NCBI GenBank assembly: GCA_029550345.1 | Contig: JAKPHK010000031.1 | Location: 62,001 to 126,000 of the forward strand | Length of the DNA stretch: 64,000 nt | Direction of reading: 5' to 3' | From: Pseudomonadota bacterium | Lineage (GTDB): Bacteria > Pseudomonadota > Alphaproteobacteria > Sphingomonadales > Sphingomonadaceae | In this document: one piece after another, positions 9,510-18,523 of the stretch | Position numbering within the stretch: position 1 is the stretch's first letter | How the letters are laid out: the number at the start of each line of letters is the position of its first letter | Notes under the pieces: model-generated | The model's database searches: none | Told to the model about the DNA's origin: nothing | Seen by the model: the letters and a program-made list of their open reading frames with translations, nothing else | Position numbers and translations under genes: made by a program

Positions 9510-9621
9510 CGCCGTAACCTGCGGCTTGCCGCCCGGCCTGTCAAATGCCGCATATTTGCTGGCGCGCGAGTGCCGAGGCGCTAAACTGCCGCACAATCAC
9601 TCATTTTCGGAGATTCGGACC

Positions 9622-10227
9622 ATGGATATGATGGATATGCTGCGCGCTTCGGGCGGGCTTGATGCAATTGCCAACCAGCTTGGCATTCCGCCCGCCATGG
9701 CCGAAGCCGGTGCCGGGGCGCTGCTTCCGGCGGTGGTCGGCGGTTTCCAGAAACAGAGCGATGCCGCTGGCGGCGGTGAGGGCGGCCTTGGCAGCCTGAT
9801 CGGGATGCTCGGGGAGCTCGGCGGGGCCGGTTTGGCCGATAACGTGCTCGGCCCGCAGGACACCGACGTGAACAAGGGCAATGACATTCTGGGCCAGATC
9901 TTCGGATCAAAGGATGTCAGCCGCACGGTTGCCGGGCACGCTTCGGGGCAAACCGGGATCGATCCGGCGATTCTCAAGAAGATGTTGCCGATCCTGGCGA
10001 TGCTGGTCGGCGGTTACCTCTCCTCGCGCGGCGGCGGACAGCAGACGCAGGGTGGTGCCGGCGGCATTCTCGGCTCGATCCTGGGCTCGGTGCTGGGCGG
10101 CGGTCAGCAGGCAGCCCCGGCAAGCGGCGGCGGAATGCTCGGCGGGCTGGGCTCGCTGATCGACCTCAACGGCGATGGCAATCCGCTCGATGACATCATC
10201 GGCATGGCGGGCAAGCTGGCGCGCTGA
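9622..10227 (+). CDS. DUF937 domain protein with C-terminal DLNGDGNPLDD motif
   Basis: 201 residues. The N-terminal DUF937/YidB-like helix region (GGLDAIANQLGIPPAMAEAG) is followed by glycine-rich low-complexity sequence at about 140-175. The end, from residue 181, reads DLNGDGNPLDDIIGM. It shares this C-terminal motif and the short helical start with the protein at 6759-7118, so both probably descend from one ancestor. The ATG at 9622 is preceded by a weak GGAG. The next small gene starts within its stop codon, so the pair is translationally coupled. Function unknown. Confidence 0.82.
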   Translation: MDMMDMLRASGGLDAIANQLGIPPAMAEAGAGALLPAVVGGFQKQSDAAGGGEGGLGSLIGMLGELGGAGLADNVLGPQDTDVNKGNDILGQIFGSKDVSRTVAGHASGQTGIDPAILKKMLPILAMLVGGYLSSRGGGQQTQGGAGGILGSILGSVLGGGQQAAPASGGGMLGGLGSLIDLNGDGNPLDDIIGMAGKLAR

Positions 10228-10430
10228 TGGGCACCGATACGGTCCTTTCGGTCATGATGCTGGTAGTGATCGCGCTGATAATCGGCGCGATCATGCTGCT
10301 GCGCCGGGGCGGGCGGACCAAACAGGCCATGCTGATGCTGTTGCTGGCCGCGATAACGGCCGGCAACCTGGCGATCTGGCTGATCCCGGTCGATTCCGGC
10401 AAAAGCCTCGTCAACGCCGCGCCGAACTAG
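10227..10430 (+). CDS. Small two-helix membrane protein, 67 aa
   Basis: The ATG overlaps the TGA of the preceding DUF937 gene. Two hydrophobic helices are at about 6-24 and 34-53, separated by a basic loop RRGGRTK, which suggests both termini face the periplasm by the positive-inside rule. No known family is recognised. The coupling to a DUF937 protein suggests a joint envelope role, but that is inference. Start codon overlap and third-position GC support real coding. Confidence 0.65.
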   Translation: MGTDTVLSVMMLVVIALIIGAIMLLRRGGRTKQAMLMLLLAAITAGNLAIWLIPVDSGKSLVNAAPN

Positions 10431-10447
10431 TTCGCGGTAATATGATC

Positions 10448-10584
10448 CGTCACCCTGAACTTGTTTCAGGGTCTATCTGGCGATCTGCACGGCTGCTTCT
10501 GGTCCGGGCAATCGCGGCGTTTTGCTGAATCCGAAGCTGCGAAGCAAACCGCTGGATGGATGCTGAAACAAGTTCAGCATGACG
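10448..10584. repeat. Palindromic intergenic repeat, type B copy 1
   Basis: The left arm at 10448-10473 contains CCCTGAACTTGTTTCAGGG; the right arm at 10558-10584 contains the inverted relative TGCTGAAACAAGTTCAGCA. Each arm is itself a small palindrome, and the two arms are in inverted orientation about 85 bases apart. A second element of the same layout (GTCACCCCGGACTTGATCC type) lies at 58542-58623. This is a REP/REPIN-like arrangement. Confidence 0.7.
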
Positions 10585-10615
10585 AGTGTGCTTCGGATCG
10601 ATTGCCGCTTGCGCG

Positions 10616-11272
10616 TTAGCGGATCGGGCAATCCGGCGAGAGCCGCATATCGAGGTAATTATCGACCGAGCGCATCAGTTCTTCGGTTTCATTCTCGAAG
10701 AAGTGGTTGGCACGGGGGATTTCCTCGTGATGGATGGTGATGTGCTTTTGGGTGCGCAGCTTGTCCACCAGCTTCTGCACCGAATTGGGAGTCACCACCG
10801 TATCGGCCGCGCCCTGAATGATGATGCCCGATGCCGGGCAGGGCGCCAGGAAGCTGAAATCATACATATTGGCCGGCGGCGCGATCGAGATGAAGCCGCG
10901 GATTTCCGGGCGGCGCATCATCAGCTGCATCCCGATCAGCGAACCGAACGAGTTGCCCGCGATCCAGGTCGTGCTGGCTTCAGGGTGGATCGACTGGACC
11001 CAATCGAGCGCCGCTGCGGCGTCCGACAGTTCGCCGATCCCGTTGTCAAAGCTGCCCTGGCTGCGCCCGACCCCGCGGAAATTGAACCGCAGCGTGGCGA
11101 ACCCGCGCGCGACGAATGTCTTGTAGAGGTGCTGGGTGATCCGGTCGTTCATCGTGCCACCGGCCTGCGGGTGCGGATGCAGGATCATCGCCACCGGCGC
11201 GCGGCTGCGGCTGGCGGGCTGGAAACGGCCTTCAAGGCGGCCTTCGGGTCCGGGGAAGATCACTGCGGGCAT
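10616..11272 (-). CDS. Alpha/beta hydrolase, COG2945-like
   Basis: 218 residues. It has the LHPHP oxyanion-type motif at 31-35, nucleophile elbow GNSFGS with Ser108, an Asp in GAADTVV and the catalytic His in RANHFF. This pattern matches the small alpha/beta hydrolases of the COG2945 group, whose substrates are mostly undefined. No signal peptide. It is divergent from the cysteine desulfurase gene with a 131-base gap and is followed by the type B repeat. Function beyond ester-like hydrolysis cannot be assigned. Confidence 0.85.
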   Translation of the reverse strand: MPAVIFPGPEGRLEGRFQPASRSRAPVAMILHPHPQAGGTMNDRITQHLYKTFVARGFATLRFNFRGVGRSQGSFDNGIGELSDAAAALDWVQSIHPEASTTWIAGNSFGSLIGMQLMMRRPEIRGFISIAPPANMYDFSFLAPCPASGIIIQGAADTVVTPNSVQKLVDKLRTQKHITIHHEEIPRANHFFENETEELMRSVDNYLDMRLSPDCPIR

Positions 11273-11403
11273 GGTTCTGGCCTGTTCTCGGTTGGCCCCT
11301 TGCGCGGCGTCCGGGGAATTATCGGATGCCGGACCGCTTTGGGCTAGGATCGGAAAGCAGGCGCTATATAGAAACGAACGTCATAAAAGCAACGATTCCG
11401 AGA

Positions 11404-12507
11404 ATGTCCGGCCAATTCATCTATCTTGACCATCAGGCGACCACCCCGCTGGCACCCGAAGCGCGTGCGGCAATGCTGCCCTGGCTGGCCGGGCCGGAAA
11501 GCATGGGCTTTGCCAATCCGCACTCGATGCACCGCCCCGGGCGGGCGGCGGCGGCGGCGGTTGAGGTGGCGCGCGAACAGGTCGCGGCGCTGCTGCCAAA
11601 GGGCGGGCGGGTGATCTTCACCAGCGGCGCTACCGAGGCGCTCAACCAGGCGATCCGCTCGGTTCCGCGGGGGGATGACAAACGCGCCATCGCCTATTCG
11701 GCGATCGAGCATTCCGCCGTGGTCAATCCGGCGATTGCGACCGGGGCAGAGCTTCAGGTGCTGCCGGTCGGCACCGACGGACTGGTCGATCCCGAGGTGC
11801 CGCTGGCCGAAGGCACCGGGCTGGTCGCGGTGATGCAGGTCAATAACGAGATCGGCACGATCCAGCCGGTCGATCGGCTGGCCGAGCGGGCGCACGAAAT
11901 CGGCGCGCTGTTCCTGTGCGATGCGGTGCAGGGTGCGGGCAAGCTGGCCCCGCCCGATGGCGCGGATCTGATCGCGGTGACCGCGCACAAGCTTTATGGC
12001 CCCAAGGGGATTGGCGCCTTGTGGGTGCGCGACGGGGTCAAGATCGGCGAGCTGATCCACGGCGGCGGACAAGAGGGCGGCCTGCGATCGGGCACGCTTT
12101 CCCCCGCGCTCTGCGCCGGGTTCGGGGCGGCGGCTGCGCTGGCGGCTGAGCGGATCGAGGCGGATTTCCAGCACCTTTCGGGGCTCGCGGAGCTTGCCCG
12201 CTCGATCCTGTCGCGCTGGACGGTCAATGGCAGCGAGACGGCGCGCTGGCCGGGCAACCTCAATCTGCGGCGTGATGGGCTGAACTTTCCGCGCTTGCTC
12301 AGCGATTGCCGGACCCTGGCCTTTTCGGCCGGATCGGCCTGCGGTAGCGGTACCGGCGCGCCGAGCCGGGTACTCAGCGCGATCGGGCTGGAACCGGCCC
12401 AGGCCCGCAATTCGATCCGCTTGGGTTTTGGGCGCTATACCACTAGGGAAGAGGTTGAGGCCGCCTGCACCGCGATCGAAGCGGCGGCCAGAGCGCAAGG
12501 GGTCTGA
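11404..12507 (+). CDS. Cysteine desulfurase (NifS/IscS-like, class V aminotransferase)
   Basis: 367 residues. PLP-binding Lys196 lies in TAHKLYGPKG and catalytic Cys313 in SAGSACGSG; the active-site His is in SAIEHSAV near 103. It removes sulfur from L-cysteine for Fe-S cluster or thio-modification work. It differs from housekeeping IscS in its shorter length and is followed by a coupled 2Fe-2S ferredoxin, not by iscU. Sphingomonads often carry this form next to the suf operon, but suf is not visible here. The ATG at 11404 is chosen because the family start YLDHQATTP follows; a longer reading to 11326 has no support. Confidence 0.88.
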   Translation: MSGQFIYLDHQATTPLAPEARAAMLPWLAGPESMGFANPHSMHRPGRAAAAAVEVAREQVAALLPKGGRVIFTSGATEALNQAIRSVPRGDDKRAIAYSAIEHSAVVNPAIATGAELQVLPVGTDGLVDPEVPLAEGTGLVAVMQVNNEIGTIQPVDRLAERAHEIGALFLCDAVQGAGKLAPPDGADLIAVTAHKLYGPKGIGALWVRDGVKIGELIHGGGQEGGLRSGTLSPALCAGFGAAAALAAERIEADFQHLSGLAELARSILSRWTVNGSETARWPGNLNLRRDGLNFPRLLSDCRTLAFSAGSACGSGTGAPSRVLSAIGLEPAQARNSIRLGFGRYTTREEVEAACTAIEAAARAQGV

Positions 12508-12839
12508 TGGTCAAGGTCACTTTCATCACCGCCGCGGGCGACAAGGTTGAGGCCGAGGGCGCACCGGGTCTGCGCCTGCTTGAAGTGGCACAGAACGCCG
12601 GGATGCCGCTGGAGGGGACCTGCGAAGGGCAGATGGCCTGTTCGACCTGTCACGTGATCGTGGCGAAGGACTGGTTCACCCGCTTGCCGCGCGCCAGCGA
12701 GGACGAGGAAGACATGCTCGACCTCGCCGCCGGCGTAACCCGCACCAGCCGCCTCGCCTGCCAGATCGAGCTGAGCGAGGCGCTGGACGGGCTGGAAGTG
12801 CGGATCCCGGGCGAAAGCCGGGATATGCAGCGGCGTTAA
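12507..12839 (+). CDS. fdx: 2Fe-2S ferredoxin, adrenodoxin type
   Basis: 110 residues with the four cluster ligands Cys39, Cys45, Cys48 and Cys85, in the C-x5-C-x2-C...C pattern of ISC-type/adrenodoxin ferredoxins. The acidic stretch EDEEDMLD near 66-72 is the partner-binding helix. It probably donates electrons in Fe-S cluster building or to an oxygenase. Its ATG sits in the stop codon of the cysteine desulfurase gene, so the pair is coupled, which supports a cluster-assembly role. Confidence 0.92.
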   Translation: MVKVTFITAAGDKVEAEGAPGLRLLEVAQNAGMPLEGTCEGQMACSTCHVIVAKDWFTRLPRASEDEEDMLDLAAGVTRTSRLACQIELSEALDGLEVRIPGESRDMQRR

Positions 12840-12845
12840 ATTCTC

Positions 12846-12985
12846 TCGCAAAGATGCAAGGGCGCGAAGATGTTGCAAAGGGCAGGCAGGTCGCCCTGAG
12901 TTTCTGGTCGCGATTTGCACGCGCGCTTCTGTGCGGGCGGCTTCGCCGCAAGCAAGACACCCTGGCGCCTTTGCGCCTTTGCGTG
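12846..12985. repeat. Type A palindromic element, copy 1 (CAAAG/CTTTG version)
   Basis: The left arm has CGCAAAGATGCAAGGGCGC; the right arm ends GCGCCTTTGCGCCTTTGCG, an 8-bp unit (GCCTTTGC) repeated in tandem. A core GGCGGCTTCGCCGCAAGCA at 12936-12954 is identical to one in the element at 35676-35855. It lies between the ferredoxin gene and parC. The arms match less well than in the other copies, so this is the most decayed. Confidence 0.7.
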
Positions 12986-13062
12986 CGCATATGAAAACCC
13001 CTGCGCAAAACCTGCTCGTCCGCATGGAATCCCGCGATTCCCCCTGCTAGGGCGTGGCCAAG

Positions 13063-15366
13063 ATGACCACAGATACCACCGAAGAACCCGATCCGTTTGA
13101 CGCCATCGTCGATGCGCCGTTCGATTCCGCGTTGTCGGAACGCTATCTGGTCTATGCGCTCAGCACGATTACCGCGCGCTCGCTGCCCGATCTGCGCGAT
13201 GGGCTGAAGCCGGTCCACCGCCGCCTGCTGTGGGCGATGCGGCAATTGAAGCTCGATCCCAGTCAGGCCTTCAAGAAATCGGCCCGCGTGGTCGGCGATG
13301 TGATCGGCAAGTATCACCCGCATGGCGATGCCAGCGTCTATGATGCGATGGTCCGCCTCGCCCAGGATTTCAGCCTGCGCTATCCGCTGGTTGAAGGACA
13401 GGGCAACTTCGGCAACATCGATGGCGATAATGCCGCTGCCTATCGCTATACCGAAGCACGGCTGACCAAGACGGCAATCCAGCTGATGGCCGGGCTGGAC
13501 GAAGGCACGGTCGATTTCATACCCACCTATAACGGCGAAGAGGAAGAGCCGGAGATTTTCCCCGGGCTGTTCCCCAACCTGCTGGCCAATGGCGCCAGCG
13601 GAATCGCGGTGGGGATGGCGACCAACATTCCCAGTCACAACGTTGCCGAAATCATCGACGCCACATTGCTGCTGATCGACAATCCCCACGTCGAACACGC
13701 CGATCTGATGAAGGTGTTCAAGGGTCCGGACTTCCCGACCGGCGGAGTGGTGGTGGAAAGCGAGGCGGTGATTTCCGCCGCCTATGAAACCGGGCGCGGC
13801 GCGATGCGGGTGCGCGGGCGCTTTTCCACTGGGCGCGAGGCCGACGGATCGTGGGAAAGTACAGGGATCGAAAAACTCGGCGGAGGACAGTGGCAGCTGG
13901 TCGTCACCGAAATTCCCTATCAGCTGCAGAAGGGCAAGTTGATCGAGCAGGTCGCGCAAGCGATCGCCGACAAGAAGCTGCCGATCCTTGAGGACATCCG
14001 CGACGAAAGCGACGAGCAGATCCGGCTGGTCTTCGTGCCCAAGAGCCGCAACGTCGATCCCGAGCTGCTCAAGGAATCGCTGTTCAAGCTGACCGACCTT
14101 GAAACGCGCTTCAACCTCAACCTCAACGTGCTTGATGCGGGGCGCACGCCGGGCGTGCTGGGCCTGAAGCTGCTGCTGCAGGAATGGGTGATCGCCCAGA
14201 TCGATATCCTGCTGCGCCGCACCCGCCACCGGCTGGAAAAGATCGCCAGCCGGCTGGAACTGCTCGATGGCTACATCATCGCCTACCTCAACCTTGACCG
14301 GATCATCGAGATCATCCGGACCGAGGATGAACCCAAACCGGTAATGATGGCCGAATTTGCCCTGACCGACCGCCAGGCCGAGGCAATCCTCAACATGCGG
14401 CTGCGCAGCTTGCGCAAGCTCGAGGAAATGGAATTGCGGCGCGAGCGGGATGATCTGCTGGCCGAAAAGGACGAGCTGGAAAAACTGCTCGACAGTCCGG
14501 CCCGCCAGCGAACCCGGCTCAAGCGCGATCTGGGCAACTTGCGCAAGGATTACGGCGAAGACACCGCGCTTGGCCGCCGCCGGACCACCATTGCCGAGGC
14601 CGCGCCGACGGCCGTGTTCAGTATGGACGCGATGATCGAGAAAGCGCCGGTCACCGTGATCCTTTCCGCCAAGGGCTGGATCAGGGGCGCTTCCGGGCAC
14701 TCACCGCTCGGGGTCGATGGCAAAGGGGGGGAATTCAAATTCAAGGAAGGCGATGGCCCGGCCTTTGCTGTCCACGCCCAGACCACCGACAAGCTGCTGG
14801 TCGCCTGCGACAATGGCCGGTTCTACACCCTGGGGTGTGACAAGCTGCCATCGGCGCGCGGCTTTGGTGAGCCGATCCGCACCATGGTCGATATCGATGC
14901 CGGGGCAGAGATCGTCAGCCTGCTGGTCTATCGGCCCAAGGCGCAGCTGCTGCTGGCCAGCGATGCCGGACGCGGCTTTGCCGCCGAAGCGGACGAGCTG
15001 CTGGCCGAAACCCGCAAGGGGCGCGGGGTTATGACCACCAAGCCCGGCGTGAAGCTGGCGGTTGTGCGGGAAATCCCGCCCGAACACGATCACGTCGCCG
15101 TGGTCGGCGATAACCGCAAACTGGTGATCTTCAGCCTTGAAGAACTGCCGGTGCTGGCCAAGGGCCAGGGTGTGACCCTGCAACGCTACCGTGACGGCGG
15201 GCTGGCCGACGCCACCACGCTCAAGCTCGACGATGGGCTGAGCTGGAAGATGGGCGGAGAGAGCGGCCGGACCCGGACCGAAGGCGATATGCGGATGTGG
15301 AAGGTGGCGCGCGGCGCCGCCGGACGGATGCCGCCAACGGGGTTCCCGCGGGATAACCGGTTTTAG
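13063..15366 (+). CDS. parC: DNA topoisomerase IV subunit A
   Basis: 767 residues. The winged-helix breakage-reunion domain has catalytic Tyr129 in AYRYTEARL, with [18 protein letters not shown] upstream as the quinolone-resistance region. The C-terminal half carries the beta-pinwheel repeats of ParC. It decatenates replicated chromosomes with ParE. The start may be ATG 13063, used here because AGGG lies about ten bases upstream, or GTG 13054, three codons earlier; the sequence does not decide firmly. It follows the type A element. Confidence 0.92.
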   Translation: MTTDTTEEPDPFDAIVDAPFDSALSERYLVYALSTITARSLPDLRDGLKPVHRRLLWAMRQLKLDPSQAFKKSARVVGDVIGKYHPHGDASVYDAMVRLAQDFSLRYPLVEGQGNFGNIDGDNAAAYRYTEARLTKTAIQLMAGLDEGTVDFIPTYNGEEEEPEIFPGLFPNLLANGASGIAVGMATNIPSHNVAEIIDATLLLIDNPHVEHADLMKVFKGPDFPTGGVVVESEAVISAAYETGRGAMRVRGRFSTGREADGSWESTGIEKLGGGQWQLVVTEIPYQLQKGKLIEQVAQAIADKKLPILEDIRDESDEQIRLVFVPKSRNVDPELLKESLFKLTDLETRFNLNLNVLDAGRTPGVLGLKLLLQEWVIAQIDILLRRTRHRLEKIASRLELLDGYIIAYLNLDRIIEIIRTEDEPKPVMMAEFALTDRQAEAILNMRLRSLRKLEEMELRRERDDLLAEKDELEKLLDSPARQRTRLKRDLGNLRKDYGEDTALGRRRTTIAEAAPTAVFSMDAMIEKAPVTVILSAKGWIRGASGHSPLGVDGKGGEFKFKEGDGPAFAVHAQTTDKLLVACDNGRFYTLGCDKLPSARGFGEPIRTMVDIDAGAEIVSLLVYRPKAQLLLASDAGRGFAAEADELLAETRKGRGVMTTKPGVKLAVVREIPPEHDHVAVVGDNRKLVIFSLEELPVLAKGQGVTLQRYRDGGLADATTLKLDDGLSWKMGGESGRTRTEGDMRMWKVARGAAGRMPPTGFPRDNRF

Positions 15367-15397
15367 AGCGCGGCGAACAGTGTGAACCCAGTGGTGC

Positions 15398-16015
15398 CTA
15401 GGGCTCAAGAATCAGCCGATTGCCCTCGACCCGCCAGGATTTCAGCCCGGACAGGAAGTTCATGCCAATCACGTTGGTCTTGTCCTGATCGTGCTCGGGA
15501 ACCGCGATTTGCAGTCCGGCAGCGGCAACATTGCCGAAGGTGAAGGTCCGTGCTGCGTTGATCCGGGCTTCGATCACGCCGTTTGCCGTATCGAGTTCGA
15601 TCAAGGGTGTGCCCGCCAGCGGTTCGATCGCTGAAATTGCCGCCGCGCTTCGGCTCATCCCGGTATAGGTTGCGCCGGTGTCGATCAGGAAGTCATGCGC
15701 CACGCCGTTGACCTTGGCGGTAACCCAGAAGTGCCCATCGCTGGCCATCGGGACGACCGTGCTGGTGCCTTCTACCACAAGCGAAGGGTGCTGCCCCAGG
15801 ATCAGCTTTGCGTCGGAATGTTCGGCTTCGTTGGCGGCCTGTCCGATCAGCAGCAGGGCAGTTGCCAGCATCCCCAGATAACCGCTGCGGCGCAGGGCCA
15901 GGGCAAAACGCGGGCGTTCGCGCTCGATCATCCATCCGGCGCTGGCCAGCAGGATCGCCACAATCGCGATGATCAGCAGCGGCTGGGCAAGGGCAAGTTC
16001 GGAAAGACCGGTCAT
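15398..16015 (-). CDS. Membrane-anchored retropepsin-like aspartic protease
   Basis: 205 residues. Two membrane helices at about 11-27 and 46-60 precede a periplasmic domain with the aspartic protease motif FLIDTGATYTGM (Asp112). This matches the clan AA TIGR02281-type proteins, which work as homodimers. Its ATG overlaps the cca stop codon (ATGA), so it is coupled to the tRNA-maturing gene, a common arrangement in alphaproteobacteria. Substrate unknown. Confidence 0.85.
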   Translation of the reverse strand: MTGLSELALAQPLLIIAIVAILLASAGWMIERERPRFALALRRSGYLGMLATALLLIGQAANEAEHSDAKLILGQHPSLVVEGTSTVVPMASDGHFWVTAKVNGVAHDFLIDTGATYTGMSRSAAAISAIEPLAGTPLIELDTANGVIEARINAARTFTFGNVAAAGLQIAVPEHDQDKTNVIGMNFLSGLKSWRVEGNRLILEP

Positions 16016-17181
16016 GCCGGATCGGCCAGTCGGGCCTCCAGCAGGGCAGGGATCGCCGCATCGTCAAACCCGGCGGCGATCCAGTCCGTTTCCACCGCGC
16101 GCAGCAGTTGCGCCACGCGCGGCCCGGCCTTGATCCCGCGCGCAACGATCTCGCCGCCTTTCAGCGGGAACACGGGCACATCCCAGTCTGACAGTGGCGC
16201 AATCGACTGGCCAGTCAGCAACAGCCGATCAAGCGCCGCCTCGCGGCCCAGGCGATAGGCGAGGGCGCGTGGCTCCCCCGTTTCTTGCTCCCGCCCTGCT
16301 GCCAGCGCCAACCGCTTTTTCTGTGCGCCAGACAGGCGAAACCGACTGGCGATCTGTTCGGCCAGCGCCGCGTCGGGTGGGAGCAGGGCTGAAAGCCGCC
16401 GCAAGGCATCGGGCGCTGCGCCCTGCCGCTGTTCCTCATCCACCAGTGCGGTCAGCGCCGCAACATCGGCTTCGGGCAGGACGACGGCAAGCACGCCCAG
16501 CTCGGCCATCCGGGCAACCGTGGGGGCTGGATCGGGCAGGCCCAGCAAGTTCATCATTTCCATCCCGACCCGTTCGCGCGACAGGCCCTTGAGCGTCGCG
16601 GCCAGTTCGGAAACGGCGCATTCGGCTTCTTCATCAGCCGGTTGGCTGCCAAATCTCGCCTGAAACCGGAAGTAGCGCAGGATCCGCAGGTGATCCTCGC
16701 GGATCCGCTGGCGGGCATCGCCGATGAACCGCAGTCGGCGCGCGGCAAGGTCATCCAACCCGCCGAACCAGTCAGACACCTCCAGCGTTTCCGGATCGGC
16801 ATAAAGCGCGTTGATGGTAAAATCGCGCCGCGCGGCGTCATCGCGCCAGTCGCTGGCAAAAGCCACCGTGGCGCGGCGGCCATCGGTGCTGACGTCATGG
16901 CGCAATGTGGTGATCTCGACCGGTCCGTGCGGCAGGACCGCGGTGACGGTGCCGTGGTCGATCCCGGTCGGCACAACGGTGATCGAATGGGCCTTCAGCC
17001 GCCGCATCACCTCCTGCGGTTCGAGCGGGGTGGCGATGTCCACGTCCTTCACCGCAATCCCCAGCAGGCTATCGCGCACCGCGCCGCCGACGTAGCGGGC
17101 GTTCTTCGTGCCCAGAGCCTTGACCAGAATGGAAAGGTCTTCGCGTTGAAGCCAGGGGGTGTCTGCCGGAAGTGTCGTCAT
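16012..17181 (-). CDS. cca: CCA tRNA nucleotidyltransferase (class II)
   Basis: 389 residues. The head domain has YVGGAVRDSLLG (32-41) and the metal-binding DVD at 46-48. The neck motif EDHLRILRYFRF and the RRDFTINAL motif are also present. It adds or repairs the 3' CCA of tRNAs, or is a poly(A) polymerase relative; no HD domain is evident, so CCA activity is favoured. The ATG at 17181 is used because the domain starts soon after; no good ribosome site is seen, because the upstream sequence is a type A element. Downstream the protease gene overlaps it. Confidence 0.9.
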   Translation of the reverse strand: MTTLPADTPWLQREDLSILVKALGTKNARYVGGAVRDSLLGIAVKDVDIATPLEPQEVMRRLKAHSITVVPTGIDHGTVTAVLPHGPVEITTLRHDVSTDGRRATVAFASDWRDDAARRDFTINALYADPETLEVSDWFGGLDDLAARRLRFIGDARQRIREDHLRILRYFRFQARFGSQPADEEAECAVSELAATLKGLSRERVGMEMMNLLGLPDPAPTVARMAELGVLAVVLPEADVAALTALVDEEQRQGAAPDALRRLSALLPPDAALAEQIASRFRLSGAQKKRLALAAGREQETGEPRALAYRLGREAALDRLLLTGQSIAPLSDWDVPVFPLKGGEIVARGIKAGPRVAQLLRAVETDWIAAGFDDAAIPALLEARLADPA

Positions 17182-17187
17182 GCTGGC

Positions 17188-17334
17188 ATCACGCGGAGAC
17201 GCGGAGGCGCGGAGAAAGTCCGCTTGCGGCTCCGCCGCTTTCGATTCCCTGCGCAGCGGCAAACGCAATCAATGCTGTTTTGGGCAGCATTCGGTTAGGC
17301 GCATCTCCTCCGCGTCTCCGCGTCTCCGCGTGAT
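17188..17334. repeat. Type A palindromic element, copy 2 (CGCGGAGA version)
   Basis: The left arm at 17188-17212 and the right arm at 17308-17334 are near-perfect inverse copies built from the 8-bp unit ACGCGGAG/CTCCGCGT. The middle holds an inverted version of the GCGGC-GCCGCAAGC core near 17208-17229. It separates nudL from cca on the minus strand; the cca leader must run through it. It is one of four related elements in this window. Confidence 0.85.
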
Positions 17335-17346
17335 TAATATGCACGC

Positions 17347-17925
17347 TCACCACGCGATCCTTTTTGCCAGGTTGCTGATGATCCCTGCGGTCACGCCCCA
17401 GATGCGGTGTTGCTGCCATAGGATCTCGATGTAGCGCCTTTCGCGGCCTTGCCAAAATCCCGAATGTTCGGTGTGGTTGGCGGGATCGAACACGAAATCG
17501 ACCGGGGCTTCGAACCAGGCGGCGACCTCGTTCGGGCTCGGGTTGATAGCCAGGTCGGGCGGGACCACGGCGATGATCGGGGTGATCGCATAGCCCGACC
17601 CGGTGCGATAGACATCGCTGGCGCCGATCACGGTCACGTCGCGTTCGTGGATGCCAAGTTCTTCGTATGCTTCGCGTAACGCGGCCTCTTCGGCGCTTTC
17701 GCCGGGGTCGATCTTGCCGCCGGGGAAGGCGACCTGCCCGGGGTGGGAGCGCATGGTGGAGGGGCGGTGGATCAGCAGAAATCCGGGCCGCTCACGCTCG
17801 GTCATGGCGACGAGCACCGCTGCCGGGCGCAATTCGGCCTCGGCAAAGCCGCTCTCGTCACGGTGTGCGATGGCGCGGGCGTGGCCCTCGGCATGGAGCC
17901 GGCGCAGGCGCTCGGCTAGGCTCAT
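17347..17925 (-). CDS. NUDIX hydrolase, CoA pyrophosphatase type
   Basis: 192 residues with a full Nudix box at 69-91 (GGKIDPGES...REAYEELG) preceded by SHPGQVAFPGG, the extra UPF0035 signature of CoA pyrophosphatases (NudL). It would hydrolyse CoA or acyl-CoA to phosphopantetheine and 3',5'-ADP. The ATG overlaps the stop of the DUF1285 gene, indicating coupling. The order DUF1285-NUDIX-cca is common in alphaproteobacteria, here interrupted only by the repeat element. Confidence 0.9.
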   Translation of the reverse strand: MSLAERLRRLHAEGHARAIAHRDESGFAEAELRPAAVLVAMTERERPGFLLIHRPSTMRSHPGQVAFPGGKIDPGESAEEAALREAYEELGIHERDVTVIGASDVYRTGSGYAITPIIAVVPPDLAINPSPNEVAAWFEAPVDFVFDPANHTEHSGFWQGRERRYIEILWQQHRIWGVTAGIISNLAKRIAW

Positions 17926-18461
17926 TGCGGCACCAGCGAAAAGCGGGCGCCCTGGCTGCCGACGGTCAGGTCGGTGTCGGCCAGATCGACCAGTTGCAGC
18001 CAGGTGCTGCGATTGATCCGCGCCTCTGTGCCGTGCCGCACCGCCAGATAGAGCGCGGGCGTTTCAGCATCGCCGCGCGCGGTGAGCGGGTGATCGGCCC
18101 CGGCCACCACCACCTCGTCAGTATTGAGGCGAAAGGCCAGGGCATCGCCGGTTTGCGAAACATCGGTGGCGATAAAGGCCGCATCCTCAACCGCGATGGC
18201 CTGTTTCTCGAACGGCGTGACCAGCCAGTGCTGGCCGCCCGCATCACGGCGCAACAGAACCGAGAAGGCGCGGATCATCGCGGGGCGGCGGATTTCGCCA
18301 CCGTCATGAAACCAGCGTCCGTCCGCGCGGATCGTCATCAGGCTGTCGCCACTGACTTTCGGGTCCCACTGGTCCACCGGCGGCAGCTTGCGCGCGGCGT
18401 TCAGCCCGGCAATCTCCGCAAGGCTCAGCGTGGCAAGATCGGGTGGCGGTTCGTATGGCAC
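17922..18461 (-). CDS. DUF1285 family protein
   Basis: 179 residues from a GTG start at 18461 (VPYEPPPDLATLSLAEI). The usual start of the family is about here, and an ATG at 18608 would overlap the acetyltransferase gene by 85 bases, so the GTG is preferred. Motifs include DGRWFHDGGEIRR and RAFSVLLRRD typical of DUF1285. It has no signal peptide. Role unknown. It is coupled to the NUDIX gene by an ATGA overlap. The start assignment is the least certain part. Confidence 0.8.
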   Translation of the reverse strand: MPYEPPPDLATLSLAEIAGLNAARKLPPVDQWDPKVSGDSLMTIRADGRWFHDGGEIRRPAMIRAFSVLLRRDAGGQHWLVTPFEKQAIAVEDAAFIATDVSQTGDALAFRLNTDEVVVAGADHPLTARGDAETPALYLAVRHGTEARINRSTWLQLVDLADTDLTVGSQGARFSLVPQ

Positions 18462-18523
18462 CGCTGTGCGATGCCAGATGGCAGGTTTGGGGACAATGGT
18501 CTGCTTGCTGCAATGAACCCCAT

